DNA from: Staphylococcus auricularis
Lineage (GTDB): Bacteria > Bacillota > Bacilli > Staphylococcales > Staphylococcaceae
Length of the DNA: 64,000 nucleotides
Assembly: GCF_001500315.1 (NCBI RefSeq)
Contig: NZ_LLER01000015.1
Coordinates: 1-64,000 of the forward strand
Direction: 5' to 3'
In this document: piece after piece, positions 27,915 through 41,505 of the stretch
Numbering within the stretch: the first letter of the stretch is position 1
Layout: each line of letters starts with the position of its first letter
Program-made: the position numbers and the translations under genes
The notes under the pieces: model-generated
Seen by the model: the letters and a program-made list of their open reading frames with translations, nothing else
Told to the model about the DNA's origin: nothing
The model's database searches: none

Positions 27915-29384
27915 ATGTACAAATATAAAGATGATAGTTTTGTTTTACATAATGATTTATATCAAATTAATATGGCTGAAAGTTATTGGAATGACGGCAT
28001 TCACGAACGCAAAGCAGTATTCGATTTATATTTTAGAAAAATGCCATTTGAAAGTGGTTATGCAGTATTCAATGGTTTAAAACGTGTGATTGAATACATT
28101 AAAAACTTTCATTTCTCAGAGGATGATATCGAATACTTAAGTTCTATCGGCTATCCAGATGATTTCTTAGATTACTTAAAATCACTTAAATTCACTGGTA
28201 ATATTCGATCAATGGCAGAAGGTGAGCTATGCTTTGGCAATGAGCCTTTACTTCGTGTCGAAGCGCCATTAATCCAAGCACAACTCGTAGAAACGATGTT
28301 GTTAAACATTGTCAATTTCCACGTGCTCATTACAACTAAAGCAAGTCGTATCAGACAAGTTGCACCAGATGACACGCTGATGGAATTTGGTACACGTCGT
28401 GCACAAGAGGCAGATGCAGCATTGTGGGGTGCTCGTGCAGCTTATATTGGTGGATTTAATTCGACAAGTAACGTGATAGCAGGTAAATTATTCGGTTTAC
28501 CAATCTCTGGAACACATGCGCATTCATTTGTACAAACATATGGCGATGAATATGTTTCATTTAAAAAATACGCAGAACGACATAAAAATTGTGTCTTCTT
28601 AGTAGATACCTTCCATACGTTGAAATCAGGTGTGCCTTCAGCAATTAAAGTAGCGAAAGAACTCGGTGATTCAATTAACTTTGTCGGCATTCGTCTTGAT
28701 TCAGGTGACATTGCATACCTCTCTAAACAAGCGCGTAAAATGTTAGACGAAGCAGGATTTACAGATACACAAATCATCGCATCTAACGACCTCGACGAAC
28801 AAACGATTACCAGCTTGAAAGCACAAGGTGCACGCGTAGATTCATGGGGTGTCGGTACGAAATTAATTACAAGTTATGATCAACCAGCACTTGGTGCCGT
28901 ATATAAACTCGTTTCAATTGAAGATGAAAACGGCGAATACATTGATCGTATTAAACTATCTAATAATGCAGAGAAAGTAACGACACCTGGTAAAAAAGAT
29001 GTTTATCGTATCATCAATAAAAAAACACAAAAAGCGGAAGGGGACTATATCACTTTAGATTATGAAGACCCAAATGAAGCATCACCGCTCAAATTATTCC
29101 ATCCAGTGCATACGTATAAAATGAAATTCATCAAATCATTTGAAGCTAAACCATTACACCATGATATCTTTAAAGATGGAGAACTCGTTTACGATTTACC
29201 TTCAGAAGATGATGCACGCCAATATCTCACAGATAATCTTCTATACTTATGGGATGAAAACAAACGTTATTTAAACCCACAAGATTACCCAGTAGATTTG
29301 AGCAGTGCTTGTTGGGAAAATAAACAGCGTCGTATCTTCGAAGTTGCAGAACACGTAAAAGAAATGGAGGAAGAGCATGAGTGA
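27915..29384 (+). CDS. pncB: Nicotinate phosphoribosyltransferase PncB
   Basis: A 489-aa enzyme, typical length. Motifs include [13 protein letters not shown] at the N-terminus, [35 protein letters not shown] (with the His that is phosphorylated in the family), and [19 protein letters not shown] in the PRPP region. It converts nicotinate and PRPP to nicotinate mononucleotide with ATP hydrolysis, in NAD salvage. SD is weak-moderate (GGGCGATTGGAGCG). Its end overlaps the nadE start by 8 nt, so both are one operon. Confidence 0.96.
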   Translation: MYKYKDDSFVLHNDLYQINMAESYWNDGIHERKAVFDLYFRKMPFESGYAVFNGLKRVIEYIKNFHFSEDDIEYLSSIGYPDDFLDYLKSLKFTGNIRSMAEGELCFGNEPLLRVEAPLIQAQLVETMLLNIVNFHVLITTKASRIRQVAPDDTLMEFGTRRAQEADAALWGARAAYIGGFNSTSNVIAGKLFGLPISGTHAHSFVQTYGDEYVSFKKYAERHKNCVFLVDTFHTLKSGVPSAIKVAKELGDSINFVGIRLDSGDIAYLSKQARKMLDEAGFTDTQIIASNDLDEQTITSLKAQGARVDSWGVGTKLITSYDQPALGAVYKLVSIEDENGEYIDRIKLSNNAEKVTTPGKKDVYRIINKKTQKAEGDYITLDYEDPNEASPLKLFHPVHTYKMKFIKSFEAKPLHHDIFKDGELVYDLPSEDDARQYLTDNLLYLWDENKRYLNPQDYPVDLSSACWENKQRRIFEVAEHVKEMEEEHE

Positions 29385-30204
29385 CCTACAGTCTATCGTC
29401 GTAGAAGAAATGAAAGTGAAACCTACGATTGACAGTGAAAATGAAATTAACGATATCATGCATTTTATTAAATCCTACGTACAATCACACCACTTTATTC
29501 AAAGTATTGTGTTAGGTATTTCAGGCGGACAAGATTCAACATTAGCCGGTAAATTAGCGCAAATGGCTGTTGAATCATTACGCAAAGAGCATAGAGATGT
29601 GCGCTTTATCGCAGTTAAGTTACCTTATGGTCAACAAAAAGATGCAGATGAAGTCGAAGATGCTTTAGATTTTATTCAACCTGATGAAACGATTACGGTG
29701 AATATTAAACCTGCTGTAGATCAAAGTGTTGCTTCATTAAAAGAAGCAGGAATCACGTTGACTGATTTTGAAAAAGGCAACGAAAAAGCACGTGAACGTA
29801 TGAAAGTTCAATTTTCTATTGCGGCGAACCAAAGTGGTATTGTGTTAGGCACAGATCATTCAGCTGAAAATTTAACCGGTTTCTTCACGAAATACGGGGA
29901 TGGCGCAGCAGATATCGCGCCGTTATTCGGTTTGAATAAACGCCAAGGACGCCAGTTATTAGCTTATCTAGAGGCACCACGTCATCTTTATGAAAAAGCA
30001 CCTACGGCAGATTTAGAAGACGATAAACCTCAGTTACCGGATGAAGAAGCGTTAGGCGTTACTTATAATGACATCGATGATTATCTCGAAGGTAAAACCG
30101 TTTCAAGTGAAGCCAAAGAGACGATAGAAAAACATTATGTTCGTAACGCACATAAAAGAGAACTCGCTTATACCCGCTACACATGGCCTAAGAATAAAAA
30201 TTAA
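29377..30204 (+). CDS. nadE: NH3-dependent NAD+ synthetase NadE
   Basis: A 275-aa enzyme. The ATP-pyrophosphatase P-loop is [15 protein letters not shown], followed by [40 protein letters not shown] and a C-terminal [14 protein letters not shown] [14 protein letters not shown] loop. There is no N-terminal glutaminase domain, so it uses ammonia. It amidates NaAD to NAD+, the last step of the pathway that pncA and pncB feed. SD GGAGGAAGAG lies inside the pncB end. Confidence 0.96.
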   Translation: MSDLQSIVVEEMKVKPTIDSENEINDIMHFIKSYVQSHHFIQSIVLGISGGQDSTLAGKLAQMAVESLRKEHRDVRFIAVKLPYGQQKDADEVEDALDFIQPDETITVNIKPAVDQSVASLKEAGITLTDFEKGNEKARERMKVQFSIAANQSGIVLGTDHSAENLTGFFTKYGDGAADIAPLFGLNKRQGRQLLAYLEAPRHLYEKAPTADLEDDKPQLPDEEALGVTYNDIDDYLEGKTVSSEAKETIEKHYVRNAHKRELAYTRYTWPKNKN

Positions 30205-30289
30205 CAAAAACTAATAATTTTGTAGTGACAAGCTGCTTATGACTTGATAAAATGATTTGAATTTAATGATTGATGAAAGGAAAGAAACG

Positions 30290-30868
30290 ATGTCAGTAAT
30301 TACTTCAGATCCATGGCTAATGGTGTTAGCCATATTTGTTATCAATGTCGCTTATGTCACTTTTTTAACGATGAGAACCATTTTAACGTTAAAGGGTTAT
30401 CGCTACACTGCTGCTGTTGTTAGTTTTTTAGAGGTACTTGTTTATGTCGTTGGATTAGGCATGGTCATGTCTAGTCTTGATCAAATCCAAAACATATTTG
30501 CATATGCTTTAGGCTTTTCAATAGGTATTATCGTAGGAATGAAAATAGAAGAAAAACTCGCGTTAGGCTATACAGTGGTCAATGCCACATCATCGGAATA
30601 TGAGCTAGATTTACCACGTCAGCTCAGAGATTTAGGTTATGGTGTGACACACTACAGTGCCTATGGTAGAGATGGCAGCCGTCTTGTGATGGAAATTTTG
30701 ACGCCTCGCCGATTTGAACGCAAACTCATAGAAACGATTAAACAAATGGATGAGAAAGCATTTATCATCGCTTATGAACCACGTACAATCCATGGCGGAT
30801 TCTTAGCACGTGGCGTAAGAAGTAAGAAACTTAAACAATACGATACAGAAGAAGTGGAAACGCTATGA
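30290..30868 (+). CDS. UPF0316/DUF2179 membrane protein
   Basis: 192 aa from ATG 30290 ([16 protein letters not shown]), with SD AAAGGAAAG; an earlier in-frame ATG at 30257 lacks an SD. Three membrane segments fill the first 100 residues (about 8-28, 40-60 and 65-85), followed by a soluble DUF2179 domain ([19 protein letters not shown], then [19 protein letters not shown]). DUF2179 domains are proposed nucleotide or small-ligand sensors. It overlaps the NETI gene by 4 nt. Confidence 0.85.
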   Translation: MSVITSDPWLMVLAIFVINVAYVTFLTMRTILTLKGYRYTAAVVSFLEVLVYVVGLGMVMSSLDQIQNIFAYALGFSIGIIVGMKIEEKLALGYTVVNATSSEYELDLPRQLRDLGYGVTHYSAYGRDGSRLVMEILTPRRFERKLIETIKQMDEKAFIIAYEPRTIHGGFLARGVRSKKLKQYDTEEVETL

Positions 30869-31059
30869 AGAAACAACAAAAATTCAAAGTCGAAGCGGAT
30901 GAAACGATTCAAGATTGTTTAGCACGTATGAGAGACGCAGGATATATGCCTGTGAAACGCTTTGAAAAACCTGTCTATCAAGAACTTAAAGATGGTTCTA
31001 TAGAAGTTTTAAGACAAGAGATTGAATTTGTAGGGAAACGCATTTCAGATGATGAATAA
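30865..31059 (+). CDS. NETI-motif-containing small protein
   Basis: A 64-aa protein: [20 protein letters not shown], with DETIQ at the family NETI position, then [20 protein letters not shown] and [13 protein letters not shown] proteins are found next to DUF2179 genes in Firmicutes; function is unknown. It overlaps the DUF2179 stop (ATGA), so the two are co-translated. Confidence 0.85.
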   Translation: MKKQQKFKVEADETIQDCLARMRDAGYMPVKRFEKPVYQELKDGSIEVLRQEIEFVGKRISDDE

Positions 31060-31105
31060 TTGAGAAGCTATGCTGAGCGTAAAATTAAATAATGAATGAT
31101 TGAAC

Positions 31106-31255
31106 AGGGGATTTTATGTTCCAATAGATGGTTTTACAGAAAGAAGTATCATCAGCCAAAACAGGTGATATTGTCACCATAATAACTGATGCGGCGCTTC
31201 ATTTTCAGATGGAGAAACGACGGTCATTTTGGATCACAATCCCCGTTTTTTTATA
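31106..31255 (+). ncRNA. Candidate structured RNA between the NETI gene and purB
   Basis: About 150 nt that fold into a closed structure. GGGGATT (31107-31113) pairs with AATCCCC near 31238-31244, TCCAA pairs with TTGGA inside, then GAAG/CTTC, CATCAG/CTGATG, and an apical perfect hairpin GGTGA-TATTG-TCACC. A run of seven T follows the closing stem. The 337-bp gap has no ORF. The closing stem plus T-run could be only a terminator of the upstream genes, but the internal helices suggest a folded RNA. The class is not recognised: it does not show T-box, purine or other riboswitch core motifs that I know. Confidence 0.5.
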
Positions 31256-31396
31256 AAAAGTTAAAAATTTTATACTTTTGTTTGTATTTTTGATAAACTA
31301 AAGGTGAAACGTCTAAAGACGAACTATAACTTTGAATTTTGTTTTAATGTACATATTTTCAAGAAAGAAACTGACTAAAGATAGGAGTATTAGACT

Positions 31397-32695
31397 ATGA
31401 TTGATCGTTATTCTAGAGAAGAAATGGCTAATATTTGGACAGATCAAAGCCGTTATGAAGCATGGCTAGAGGTAGAAATCTTAGCTTGTGAAGCTTGGAG
31501 TAAATTAGGTGACATTCCTGCTGAAGATGTGGAAAAAATTCGTGCCAATGCGAAAGTAGATGTTGCGCGCGCGAAAGAAATTGAAGAAGAAACACGCCAT
31601 GATGTTGTTGCATTTACACGCCAAGTTTCTGAAACACTCGGGGAAGAACGTAAATGGGTTCATTATGGTTTAACATCAACTGATGTTGTGGATATGGCGT
31701 TGAGCTATCAAATTAAACAAGCGAATGAAATCATTGAAAAAGATTTAAATCATTTCTTAGATGTACTTGCTGAAAAAGCGAAAAAATATAAATACACACT
31801 CATGATGGGACGTACACATGGTGTACATGCTGAGCCAACGACATTCGGTATTAAAATGGCATTATGGTACACAGAAATGAAACGTAATTTAGTACGTTTT
31901 AAACGTGTTCGTGAAGAAATCGAAGTCGGTAAAATGAGTGGGGCAGTTGGAACATTTGCAAATATCCCACCTGAAATTGAAGCACATGTTTGTAAAGAAT
32001 TAGGTCTAGGTTGTGCGCCGGTTTCAACACAAACATTACAACGAGATCGCCACGCTTATTACATTGCAACACTAGCATTAATTGCCACTTCTTTAGAAAA
32101 ATTTGCAGTTGAAGTCCGCAACTTACAAAAAACAGAAACAAGAGAAGTAGAAGAAGCATTTGCGAAAGGTCAAAAAGGCTCTTCAGCAATGCCACATAAA
32201 CGTAATCCTATCGGTTCTGAAAACATCACAGGTATTTCTCGTGTCATTCGTGGCTACATTACAACAGCTTATGAAAATGTACCGCTTTGGCATGAACGTG
32301 ATATCTCACATTCTTCTGCAGAACGCATTATGTTACCAGACGTGACGATCGCATTGAACTATGCGCTAAATCGTTTTTCAAATATCATCGAACGTCTTAC
32401 AGTCTTCGAAGATAATATGAAAGAAAATATGAACAAAACATTTGGTTTAATCTTCTCACAACGTGTGTTATTAGCGTTGATTGATAAAGGTATGGCACGT
32501 GAAGAAGCCTATGATACAGTTCAACCGAAAGCGATGAAATCTTGGGAAACAAAAACACCGTTTAGAACATTGATTGAAGAAGATTCAAACATCACTGATT
32601 TATTATCTGAATCAGAGCTTGATGAATGCTTCAATCCAGAACACCATTTAAATCAAGTCGATACCATCTTCCAAAGAGCTGGGTTGGAATCATAA
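31397..32695 (+). CDS. purB: Adenylosuccinate lyase PurB
   Basis: A 432-aa member of the fumarase/aspartase superfamily: [27 protein letters not shown] start, [32 protein letters not shown] (catalytic His), and the signature [16 protein letters not shown] with the catalytic Ser loop. It cleaves SAICAR and adenylosuccinate in purine synthesis. SD GATAGGAGT lies before the ATG. Its promoter region follows the structured RNA described upstream. I see one CGAAC motif near 31319 but no clear paired PurR box. Confidence 0.97.
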   Translation: MIDRYSREEMANIWTDQSRYEAWLEVEILACEAWSKLGDIPAEDVEKIRANAKVDVARAKEIEEETRHDVVAFTRQVSETLGEERKWVHYGLTSTDVVDMALSYQIKQANEIIEKDLNHFLDVLAEKAKKYKYTLMMGRTHGVHAEPTTFGIKMALWYTEMKRNLVRFKRVREEIEVGKMSGAVGTFANIPPEIEAHVCKELGLGCAPVSTQTLQRDRHAYYIATLALIATSLEKFAVEVRNLQKTETREVEEAFAKGQKGSSAMPHKRNPIGSENITGISRVIRGYITTAYENVPLWHERDISHSSAERIMLPDVTIALNYALNRFSNIIERLTVFEDNMKENMNKTFGLIFSQRVLLALIDKGMAREEAYDTVQPKAMKSWETKTPFRTLIEEDSNITDLLSESELDECFNPEHHLNQVDTIFQRAGLES

Positions 32696-32923
32696 GAAAG
32701 TAGCTCATTATCTAGTATTTCCTTAATCATCATGGCCAAAAATAAGTCATAGTGAAAGAAATGGACTTCATTCTACGAAGTCACGTATTAATTCGTTTGA
32801 TTATTTCTTTCGAACACTAAAAAGCATTGTGAAATATGTTGAATTTTTGGTACAAAACCTCTAAACTTTAACGTATTAGCACGTTAAAACGAGATAATTT
32901 GAGTTAAACAGGGGTTGTTTTCA

Positions 32924-33226
32924 ATGCAAATAGAAAAAATTCGAGGGGATGCTTTGAATGAGCTATTCGAAGCCATTCTGACATTAGAAACGCGTGAAGA
33001 GTGTTATCAATTCTTTGACGATTTATGTACCGTCAATGAATTGCAGTCATTGTCACAACGTTTACAAGTTGCGAAGATGATCAAACAAGGTTATACGTAT
33101 GCGACAATCGAAGAGGAGTCTGGCGCTTCTACTGCAACGATTTCCAGAGTGAAACGTTCATTGCAGTGGGGTAATGATGCCTATACGATGATTCTAGAAC
33201 GCATGAATATAGAGACAACAGATTAA
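32924..33226 (+). CDS. YerC/YecD-type TrpR-like DNA-binding protein
   Basis: 100 aa from ATG 32924 (MQIEKIRGDALNELFEAIL); a TTG nine nt upstream is in frame but less likely. It has the TrpR/YerC helix-turn-helix (LQSLSQRLQVAKMIKQGYTY, then ESGASTATISRVKRSL). YerC proteins are small regulators conserved in Firmicutes next to pcrB-pcrA; the target is not defined. The SD (AGGGG) is about 10 nt away. A strong terminator follows. Confidence 0.88.
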   Translation: MQIEKIRGDALNELFEAILTLETREECYQFFDDLCTVNELQSLSQRLQVAKMIKQGYTYATIEEESGASTATISRVKRSLQWGNDAYTMILERMNIETTD

Positions 33227-33244
33227 AACCATATTGATATAAGT

Positions 33245-33331
33245 AAAGGTTGGTTCAGTTGAATGGACGACACGGTAAGGGGATGCACTTTCTTCAACCA
33301 TTTTCATTCAACATATTGAACCAGCCTTTTT
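33245..33331 (+). terminator. Terminator after yerC
   Basis: GGTTGGTTCA-GTTGAATG pairs with CATTCAAC-ATAT-TGAACCAGCC, an 18-bp stem with a small bulge and a T5 tail. It has the GGTTGG/CCAGCC type seen in other hairpins of the window. Confidence 0.85.
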
Positions 33332-33435
33332 GTGTTTAGCGCTAGTGTTTCAAACTTTTTTGATGTCATTAGCCTTAGAACTCATATGTTAAAAATGCTA
33401 TAATGATAGGTATGTAATCAAAAGGAGTTAAGAAG

Positions 33436-34128
33436 ATGTATGACATAAGTGGATGGCATCATATTTTTAAATTAGATCCTGCCAAGCCTATCAGTGAAGC
33501 GGCTTTGCGGGCGGTTTGTACGTCGGAAACCGATGCGATTGTGATCGGTGGTACAGATCAAGTGACAGAAAGAAATGTTAGCCAGTTAAAATTTAGAGTG
33601 CGACGCTATTCAAAACCTGTGGCTTTAGAATTATCTCAAATAGATAGCATCGTGCCAGGCTTTGATGCTTATTTGATTCCGACAGTGTTAAATAGTCCTG
33701 ATGTGACGTATCATAATGGCATCTTATTTGACGCATTAAAGACTTACGGTCACTTGATTGATTTTGATGACGTTGTATTTGAAGGTTATATCGTCCTCAA
33801 CCCCAACAGCAAAGTGGGTGAAGTGACACAAGCAGAAACGCATCTTACTTCAGAAGACGTAGAAACATATGCGCAAATGATTGAATCAATGTATCGTCTG
33901 CCTGTGATATACATTGAGTACAGTGGTACCTATGGCGATATTGAAAAAGTGAAAGCTGCAGCTGAGATATTAAGTCATACACAATTAGTATATGGTGGCG
34001 GAATTACTAACCTTGAAGAAGCGCAAGCGATGGCAACGCATGCGCATACCATTGTAGTTGGTAATATCATCTATGAAGATCTTAACCAAGCATTAAAAAC
34101 TGTAAAGATAAAGGAGTTACCAGAATGA
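33436..34128 (+). CDS. pcrB: Heptaprenylglyceryl phosphate synthase PcrB
   Basis: A 230-aa TIM-barrel protein of the GGGP synthase family: [18 protein letters not shown] start, [33 protein letters not shown] and [16 protein letters not shown] (phosphate-binding Gly-rich turn). It joins heptaprenyl diphosphate to glycerol-1-phosphate. SD AAAGGAG lies before the ATG. It is the first gene of pcrB-pcrA-ligA-camS and overlaps pcrA by 4 nt. Confidence 0.93.
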   Translation: MYDISGWHHIFKLDPAKPISEAALRAVCTSETDAIVIGGTDQVTERNVSQLKFRVRRYSKPVALELSQIDSIVPGFDAYLIPTVLNSPDVTYHNGILFDALKTYGHLIDFDDVVFEGYIVLNPNSKVGEVTQAETHLTSEDVETYAQMIESMYRLPVIYIEYSGTYGDIEKVKAAAEILSHTQLVYGGGITNLEEAQAMATHAHTIVVGNIIYEDLNQALKTVKIKELPE

Positions 34129-36323
34129 ATCCGTTAGTTGATAAGATGAATGCTGAACAAAGTGAAGCAGTGCGCACGACTGAAGGTCCATTACTTATTA
34201 TGGCTGGTGCCGGTTCAGGTAAAACGCGTGTGTTAACCCATCGTATTGCCTATTTACTCGATGAAAAGGACGTATCTCCTTACAATATCTTAGCCATTAC
34301 GTTTACGAACAAGGCTGCGAGAGAAATGAAAGCACGTGTCGAAAATTTAGTCGGCGAAGAAGCGCAAGTTATTTGGATGTCTACGTTCCACTCTATGTGT
34401 GTACGTATTTTACGACGTGATGCAGATCGTATTGGTATTGAACGAAATTTTACGATTCTTGATCCAACCGATCAAAAATCCGTTGTTAAAGATGTATTAA
34501 AAAATGAAAATATCGACAGTAAAAAGTATGAACCACGCTCATTTATCAGTGCGATCAGTAATTTAAAAAACGAATTAAAAACACCGAAAGATGCGCAAAA
34601 TGAGGCACAAGACTTCTATTCACAAATGGTTGCGACGGTATACAGCGGCTATCAAAAACAATTATTCCGAAATTCAGCATTAGATTTTGATGATTTAATT
34701 ATGACAACGATTCATTTATTTGAACGTGTACCTGAAGTTTTAGAATACTATCAAAATAAATTCCAATATATTCACGTAGATGAGTATCAAGATACCAATA
34801 AAGCACAATATACTTTAGTTAAACAGTTAGCAGATAAATTCAAAAATATTTGTGTCGTAGGGGATTCTGACCAATCTATTTATGGTTGGCGCGGTGCAGA
34901 TATTCAAAATATCCTTAACTTTGAAGAAGATTATCCAGATGCCACAACGATTTATCTCGAACAAAACTATCGTTCTACGAAAAATATTTTGAACGCAGCA
35001 AACGAAGTCATTAAAAATAACAATGAACGTAAACCGAAAGGACTTTGGACGTCTAATGTCGAGGGTGAAAAGATACATTATTATGAAGCGGACACAGAAC
35101 GTGATGAAGCACAATATGTCATCAGTGAAATAATGAAACACCATCGTAAGGGCAAACCGTATAATGACATGGCGATTCTTTACCGTACGAATGCTCAATC
35201 ACGTGTGTTAGAGGATACATTTATGAAATCTAACATTCCGTACGTGATGGTCGGAGGTCAAAAATTCTATGACCGAAAAGAGATTAAAGATTTACTCAGC
35301 TATCTTCGCATCATCGCAAATAGTAATGATGACATCAGCTTACAACGCGTTATTAACGTGCCTAAACGAGGGATTGGACCAACTACAGTAGAAAAAATTC
35401 AACGTTATGCTGCTGATAATGAAATTAGTATGTTCGATGCCTTAGCAGAAGTTGATTTTATCGGACTCTCTAAAAAAGCGACGCAAGCGTGTATCAATTT
35501 CTACGACGTGATTCAAAATCTGATGAAAGAACAAGAATTCCTTGAAATCAGTGAGATTGTAGAAGAAATTTTACAAAAATCAGGGTATAGAGAAATGCTA
35601 GAACATGATCAATCGATCGAAGCCCGCAGCCGCTTAGAAAATATCGACGAATTCATGTCTGTGCCGAAAGAATATGAAGAAAATACACCGCCGGAAGAGC
35701 AATCACTCATTAATTTCTTAACTGATTTATCATTAGTCAGTGATATCGATGAAGCCAATGTCGAAGATGGTGTAACACTCATGACGATGCACTCTGCAAA
35801 AGGGTTAGAATATCCTATCGTCTTTATCATGGGTATGGAAGAATCATTATTTCCACATATTCGTGCCATCAAGAGTGATGATGACCATGAAATGGAAGAA
35901 GAACGCCGCATTTGTTATGTTGCGATTACACGGGCTGAAGAAGAGCTTTATCTGACACATGCCACATCTCGCATGTTATATGGTCGTTCTCAAGCTAACA
36001 TGGCTTCTCGTTTCTTGAGAGAAATCCCAGAGACATTACTTGATGACAATCGACCAGCAACCTCAACAGGATCACAAATACGTCAGGCGACTAAGAAACC
36101 ACCTAAACGTCCACACAGTCAACGCATGACGGCCGCTAAGAAAGCGACAGCAGAAACGGATTGGCATGTTGGCGACAAGGTCGTGCACAAAGCATGGGGT
36201 GAAGGTATGGTAAGTAATGTAAACGAAAAAAATGGGTCTGTAGAGCTCGATATCATCTTTCAATCCGAAGGGCCTAAACGCTTGTTAGCCCAATTCGCAC
36301 CGATTACGAAAAAGGGGGAATAG
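34125..36323 (+). CDS. pcrA: ATP-dependent DNA helicase PcrA
   Basis: A 732-aa superfamily 1A helicase, full length. Motif I GAGSGKTR near residue 30, motif Ia [12 protein letters not shown], motif II DEYQDTN, motif [17 protein letters not shown], motif IV QNYRST, motif [15 protein letters not shown], motif [18 protein letters not shown] basic tail ends with a tudor-like [15 protein letters not shown] that contacts RNA polymerase. It unwinds DNA in repair and rolling-circle replication. It starts inside the pcrB end and is followed by ligA. Confidence 0.98.
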   Translation: MNPLVDKMNAEQSEAVRTTEGPLLIMAGAGSGKTRVLTHRIAYLLDEKDVSPYNILAITFTNKAAREMKARVENLVGEEAQVIWMSTFHSMCVRILRRDADRIGIERNFTILDPTDQKSVVKDVLKNENIDSKKYEPRSFISAISNLKNELKTPKDAQNEAQDFYSQMVATVYSGYQKQLFRNSALDFDDLIMTTIHLFERVPEVLEYYQNKFQYIHVDEYQDTNKAQYTLVKQLADKFKNICVVGDSDQSIYGWRGADIQNILNFEEDYPDATTIYLEQNYRSTKNILNAANEVIKNNNERKPKGLWTSNVEGEKIHYYEADTERDEAQYVISEIMKHHRKGKPYNDMAILYRTNAQSRVLEDTFMKSNIPYVMVGGQKFYDRKEIKDLLSYLRIIANSNDDISLQRVINVPKRGIGPTTVEKIQRYAADNEISMFDALAEVDFIGLSKKATQACINFYDVIQNLMKEQEFLEISEIVEEILQKSGYREMLEHDQSIEARSRLENIDEFMSVPKEYEENTPPEEQSLINFLTDLSLVSDIDEANVEDGVTLMTMHSAKGLEYPIVFIMGMEESLFPHIRAIKSDDDHEMEEERRICYVAITRAEEELYLTHATSRMLYGRSQANMASRFLREIPETLLDDNRPATSTGSQIRQATKKPPKRPHSQRMTAAKKATAETDWHVGDKVVHKAWGEGMVSNVNEKNGSVELDIIFQSEGPKRLLAQFAPITKKGE

Positions 36324-38333
<2,010 letters not shown>

Positions 38334-38347
38334 AGGAGAAATAGTGC

Positions 38348-39562
38348 ATGAAGAAAATATTTTTACTATTCATCTCAACCGTTTTTATATTAGCAGCTTG
38401 TGGAAATGATGACGATAACAAACAAGATGATAAATCAGATAATGCATCTTCCACGAAATCTGAATCTAATTCAGCTAAACAAACGGTCACAGATAAGCAA
38501 GTTCAAGGTGACGATTATCGTACGATTTTGCCATTTAAAGAAAGCCAATCCCGCGGCTTACTACAAGAAAATATGGCCAATAGCTATAATGGTGATGATT
38601 TTGAAAGTGGGTTATTAGACTTAAGTAAACAAGTCTTTTCACCTAAAGATTATCTCTATCAAGATGGTCAGTATTTAGATAAAGATACGATCAATAGTTA
38701 CCTCAATCCGAAATATACGAAGTCGGAAATAGATGATATGGATGACGATGAGAAAAAGGATAAAAATGCAGTAGAAAATCTAGGCCTTAACCCTTCTCAT
38801 AAAGGGGAAACTGACCCAGAAAAAATTGCTGAAAACAGCCCCGCTTACTTATCTAATATCCTAGAGCAAGACTTTTATGATAAAGGAGATAAGAAAGGGA
38901 AAGACATCAGCGGTATGACCATCGGCTTAGCCATGAATAGCCAATATTACTATCAAAAAGAAAAAGATGGCGCTACCTTTAGCAAGTCACTAGACGATAG
39001 TGAGATTAAAAAGCAAGGGAAACAAATGGCTAACGATATACTGTCACGTTTACGTGAACATAAAGAATTGAAAAATATTCCAATACATTTTGCCATCTAT
39101 AAACAATCGGGTGAAGATGACATTATGCCAGGTGAGTTCATGATGGGTACAACGGTGGATGAAGGTAAAACTCGTATCAATGATTGGAAAAACTTCAATC
39201 AAACGACAGCATTGTTGCCTTCAAGTGAAGCAGCTGACATTGATGAAGATTTAAATTCAAACTTCAAACAGTTTAACAATAATCTTCAGTCATACTTCAA
39301 CAACTTTACACAAGCGGTTGGTACGGTGAAATTTAATAAAAATAGTCCGGAAACGCTATCTGTAGATATACCGATCGATTATTATGGTAAAGCTGAGACA
39401 GTAGCTATCACACAATATGTCACAGAACAAGCTGAGAAATATTTCAACCATATCGATGAATATGAAATTCATATCAAGGATGGTAACCAATCTCAAGCAT
39501 TGATTAATAAAAGTAAAAATGATGATGAACCACAAGTTCATATTTATAGAAACATCAATTAA
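38348..39562 (+). CDS. camS: CamS family sex-pheromone lipoprotein
   Basis: A 404-aa lipoprotein. The signal peptide MKKIFLLFISTVFILAACG has lipobox LAAC with the lipidated Cys at 18, then a Ser/Asp/Lys-rich linker and a folded domain (YLNPKYTKSEID, FAIYKQSGEDDIMPGEFM). In S. aureus the released signal peptide tail gives a staph-cAM373-like pheromone (AIFILAA). Here the same place reads TVFILAA. The mature protein belongs to the CamS family; its job is not known. It ends the pcrB-pcrA-ligA-camS operon before a terminator. Confidence 0.92.
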   Translation: MKKIFLLFISTVFILAACGNDDDNKQDDKSDNASSTKSESNSAKQTVTDKQVQGDDYRTILPFKESQSRGLLQENMANSYNGDDFESGLLDLSKQVFSPKDYLYQDGQYLDKDTINSYLNPKYTKSEIDDMDDDEKKDKNAVENLGLNPSHKGETDPEKIAENSPAYLSNILEQDFYDKGDKKGKDISGMTIGLAMNSQYYYQKEKDGATFSKSLDDSEIKKQGKQMANDILSRLREHKELKNIPIHFAIYKQSGEDDIMPGEFMMGTTVDEGKTRINDWKNFNQTTALLPSSEAADIDEDLNSNFKQFNNNLQSYFNNFTQAVGTVKFNKNSPETLSVDIPIDYYGKAETVAITQYVTEQAEKYFNHIDEYEIHIKDGNQSQALINKSKNDDEPQVHIYRNIN

Positions 39563-39574
39563 TCATCAACAAAT

Positions 39575-39618
39575 AAAAGCCAACAATCATGTTGCTAAAA
39601 CAGGTTGTTGGCTTTTTT
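39575..39618 (+). terminator. Terminator of the pcrB-camS operon
   Basis: AAAAGCCAACAA pairs with TTGTTGGCTTTT around a loop of about 18 nt; T6 follows. Confidence 0.88.
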
Positions 39619-39690
39619 AGTTGGCTCCTTAAAAACAATGATGATATATCATCTTAGTATTCACCAGATTGCTAAACTGTTCTCACTTTC

Positions 39691-39790
39691 CTAGGCGCCG
39701 AGTCTCAACTCATTTTTATATTATCAATGAGGTGATAATATAAAAATAGATTTTCGACTTCAGCTACGTGCCTCAGGAGTCTCGAACGAT
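39691..39790. repeat. Hairpin element with 14-bp inverted repeat
   Basis: TTTTTATATTATCA (39713-39726) and its perfect complement (39733-39746) flank a 6-bp loop. Outside it, CCTAGGCGCCGAGTCTC on the left and CAGCTACGTGCCTCAGGAGTCTCG on the right can be aligned as a second, imperfect inverted pair. There is no gene in the 398-bp interval 39563-39960 and no other role for it. It may be a repeated mobile-like hairpin or a second terminator for putP; copies elsewhere cannot be checked here. Confidence 0.5.
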
Positions 39791-39960
39791 GCTGTAATCC
39801 TACCATTTAAGATATTTATACTTCCTGAAGAAGCTATTTCCACATAGTGTTTTAAGAACTCATAAAATCTTAACACTATTTAAATCAATTAAGTTAAAGC
39901 ATTCATATGAATTTCTTTATTCATCAAGTTGTTAATTTTAGTTATATGCAACTTACAATT

Positions 39961-41505
39961 TTATTCTCTGACGATGGATTTGACGCGTTGTAAATCATCT
40001 TCAACAAATTGACCTGGTTTTTGAGTTAATTTACTTACGACGTACGTTACAATCACACTAGAGAAGAATCCTGGTATCATTTCATATAAACCAAAGATTT
40101 CATTGACATCTGCCATCGGTTTAACGACGGTAATCCAGATGATGACGACGAGGGCACCGACGATCATACCGCTCATGGCCCCTGTACGTGTGAGACCTTT
40201 CCAGTAAAGTGAATAAATGACAAGTGGGCTAAACGCTGCACCAAATCCTGCCCATGCGTTTCCGACAAGATTAAGGATTGTATCGTTAGGTGACCAAGCA
40301 ATTGAAATGGCAACAATCGCTACAGCTAATACAGATAAACGACCGACTAACACGAATTCTTTTTCATGTTCTTTCGCATGTTCAGCTCCACGAATTAATT
40401 TGTAAAAGTCTTCTGTGAGTGAACTTGAAGTTACGAGCAGTTGTGATGAAATCGTGCTCATAATGGCAGCTAAGATTGCAGCGAGTAAGAATCCACCTAC
40501 TAATGGGTGGAACAGTACTTGACTCATCACAATAAAGAGTGTTTCTGGGTCTTCTAACTTAATATTACGGTCTGCCACAAATGCAATCCCTGTTAAACCG
40601 ACACCGACAGCACCGGTTAAACCTACAATCATCCAACTAATGCCGACACGACGTGCTTTTGGTAACAGTTTGTGTGATTTAATCGACATGAAACGCACGA
40701 TGATATGCGGTTGACCAAAGTACCCAAGGCCCCACGCAAATAGCGAAATAATACCGATGAAAGTCGTCCCTTTAAATAAATCTAGATTCGTCGGTTTCAT
40801 TTCTGCGATTTGATTAAATGTATCCCATCCGTTCAGTTGCATCAACGCCACAGTTGGTACCATGACCATCGCAATTAACATGATGACCCCTTGGAAAAAG
40901 TCCGTTATCGAAACTGCCAGATACCCGCCGAAGAATGTGTAGAAAATAACGATGACTGCTACGACGATTAAACCATAATGATAGTTCAAACCAAATGCGC
41001 TTTCGAACAGTTTACCCCCTGAGACGAAACCGGAATGAGTATAAAGCGTGAAGAAAACGACAATGATTAAACCTGAAATAATTTTTAATAAATTGCTTTT
41101 ATCATTGAGACGATTACTAAAGAAATCAGGTAATGTAATCGCATCGCCTGCGACTTCTGTGTACACACGTAAGCGTGGAGCGACAACGAAATAGTTAATG
41201 TAAGCGCCAAGTGACAATCCAATAGTGATCCATATCGCTGATAAACCCGTTGAATAGACTTCACCAGGTAAACCCATGATCATCCAACCACTCATATCAG
41301 AAGCCCCAGCTGATAGGGCAGTGATGTATGGTCCGATACTTCTGCCGCCTAACATGTATTCGCTGAGGTTACTCGTAGCTTGTTTGTAGCCATAGTAGCC
41401 AATAACGAGTAATATGATGAAGTATAGTGCAATCATAATATAGGTTTGCCAACCTGCATTGACTTGACTACTTAAAGCCGTTCCTAGATGTACCATGTAT
41501 AACAA
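39961..41505 (-). CDS. putP: Sodium/proline symporter PutP
   Basis: A 514-aa SSS-family transporter with about 13 helices. Signature segments: [75 protein letters not shown], and [16 protein letters not shown] [16 protein letters not shown]. It imports proline with Na+ as nutrient and osmolyte. ATG ([13 protein letters not shown]) or the ATG three codons later may be used. A cre-like site 111 nt upstream fits glucose repression. Confidence 0.97.
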   Translation of the reverse strand: MLYMVHLGTALSSQVNAGWQTYIMIALYFIILLVIGYYGYKQATSNLSEYMLGGRSIGPYITALSAGASDMSGWMIMGLPGEVYSTGLSAIWITIGLSLGAYINYFVVAPRLRVYTEVAGDAITLPDFFSNRLNDKSNLLKIISGLIIVVFFTLYTHSGFVSGGKLFESAFGLNYHYGLIVVAVIVIFYTFFGGYLAVSITDFFQGVIMLIAMVMVPTVALMQLNGWDTFNQIAEMKPTNLDLFKGTTFIGIISLFAWGLGYFGQPHIIVRFMSIKSHKLLPKARRVGISWMIVGLTGAVGVGLTGIAFVADRNIKLEDPETLFIVMSQVLFHPLVGGFLLAAILAAIMSTISSQLLVTSSSLTEDFYKLIRGAEHAKEHEKEFVLVGRLSVLAVAIVAISIAWSPNDTILNLVGNAWAGFGAAFSPLVIYSLYWKGLTRTGAMSGMIVGALVVIIWITVVKPMADVNEIFGLYEMIPGFFSSVIVTYVVSKLTQKPGQFVEDDLQRVKSIVRE

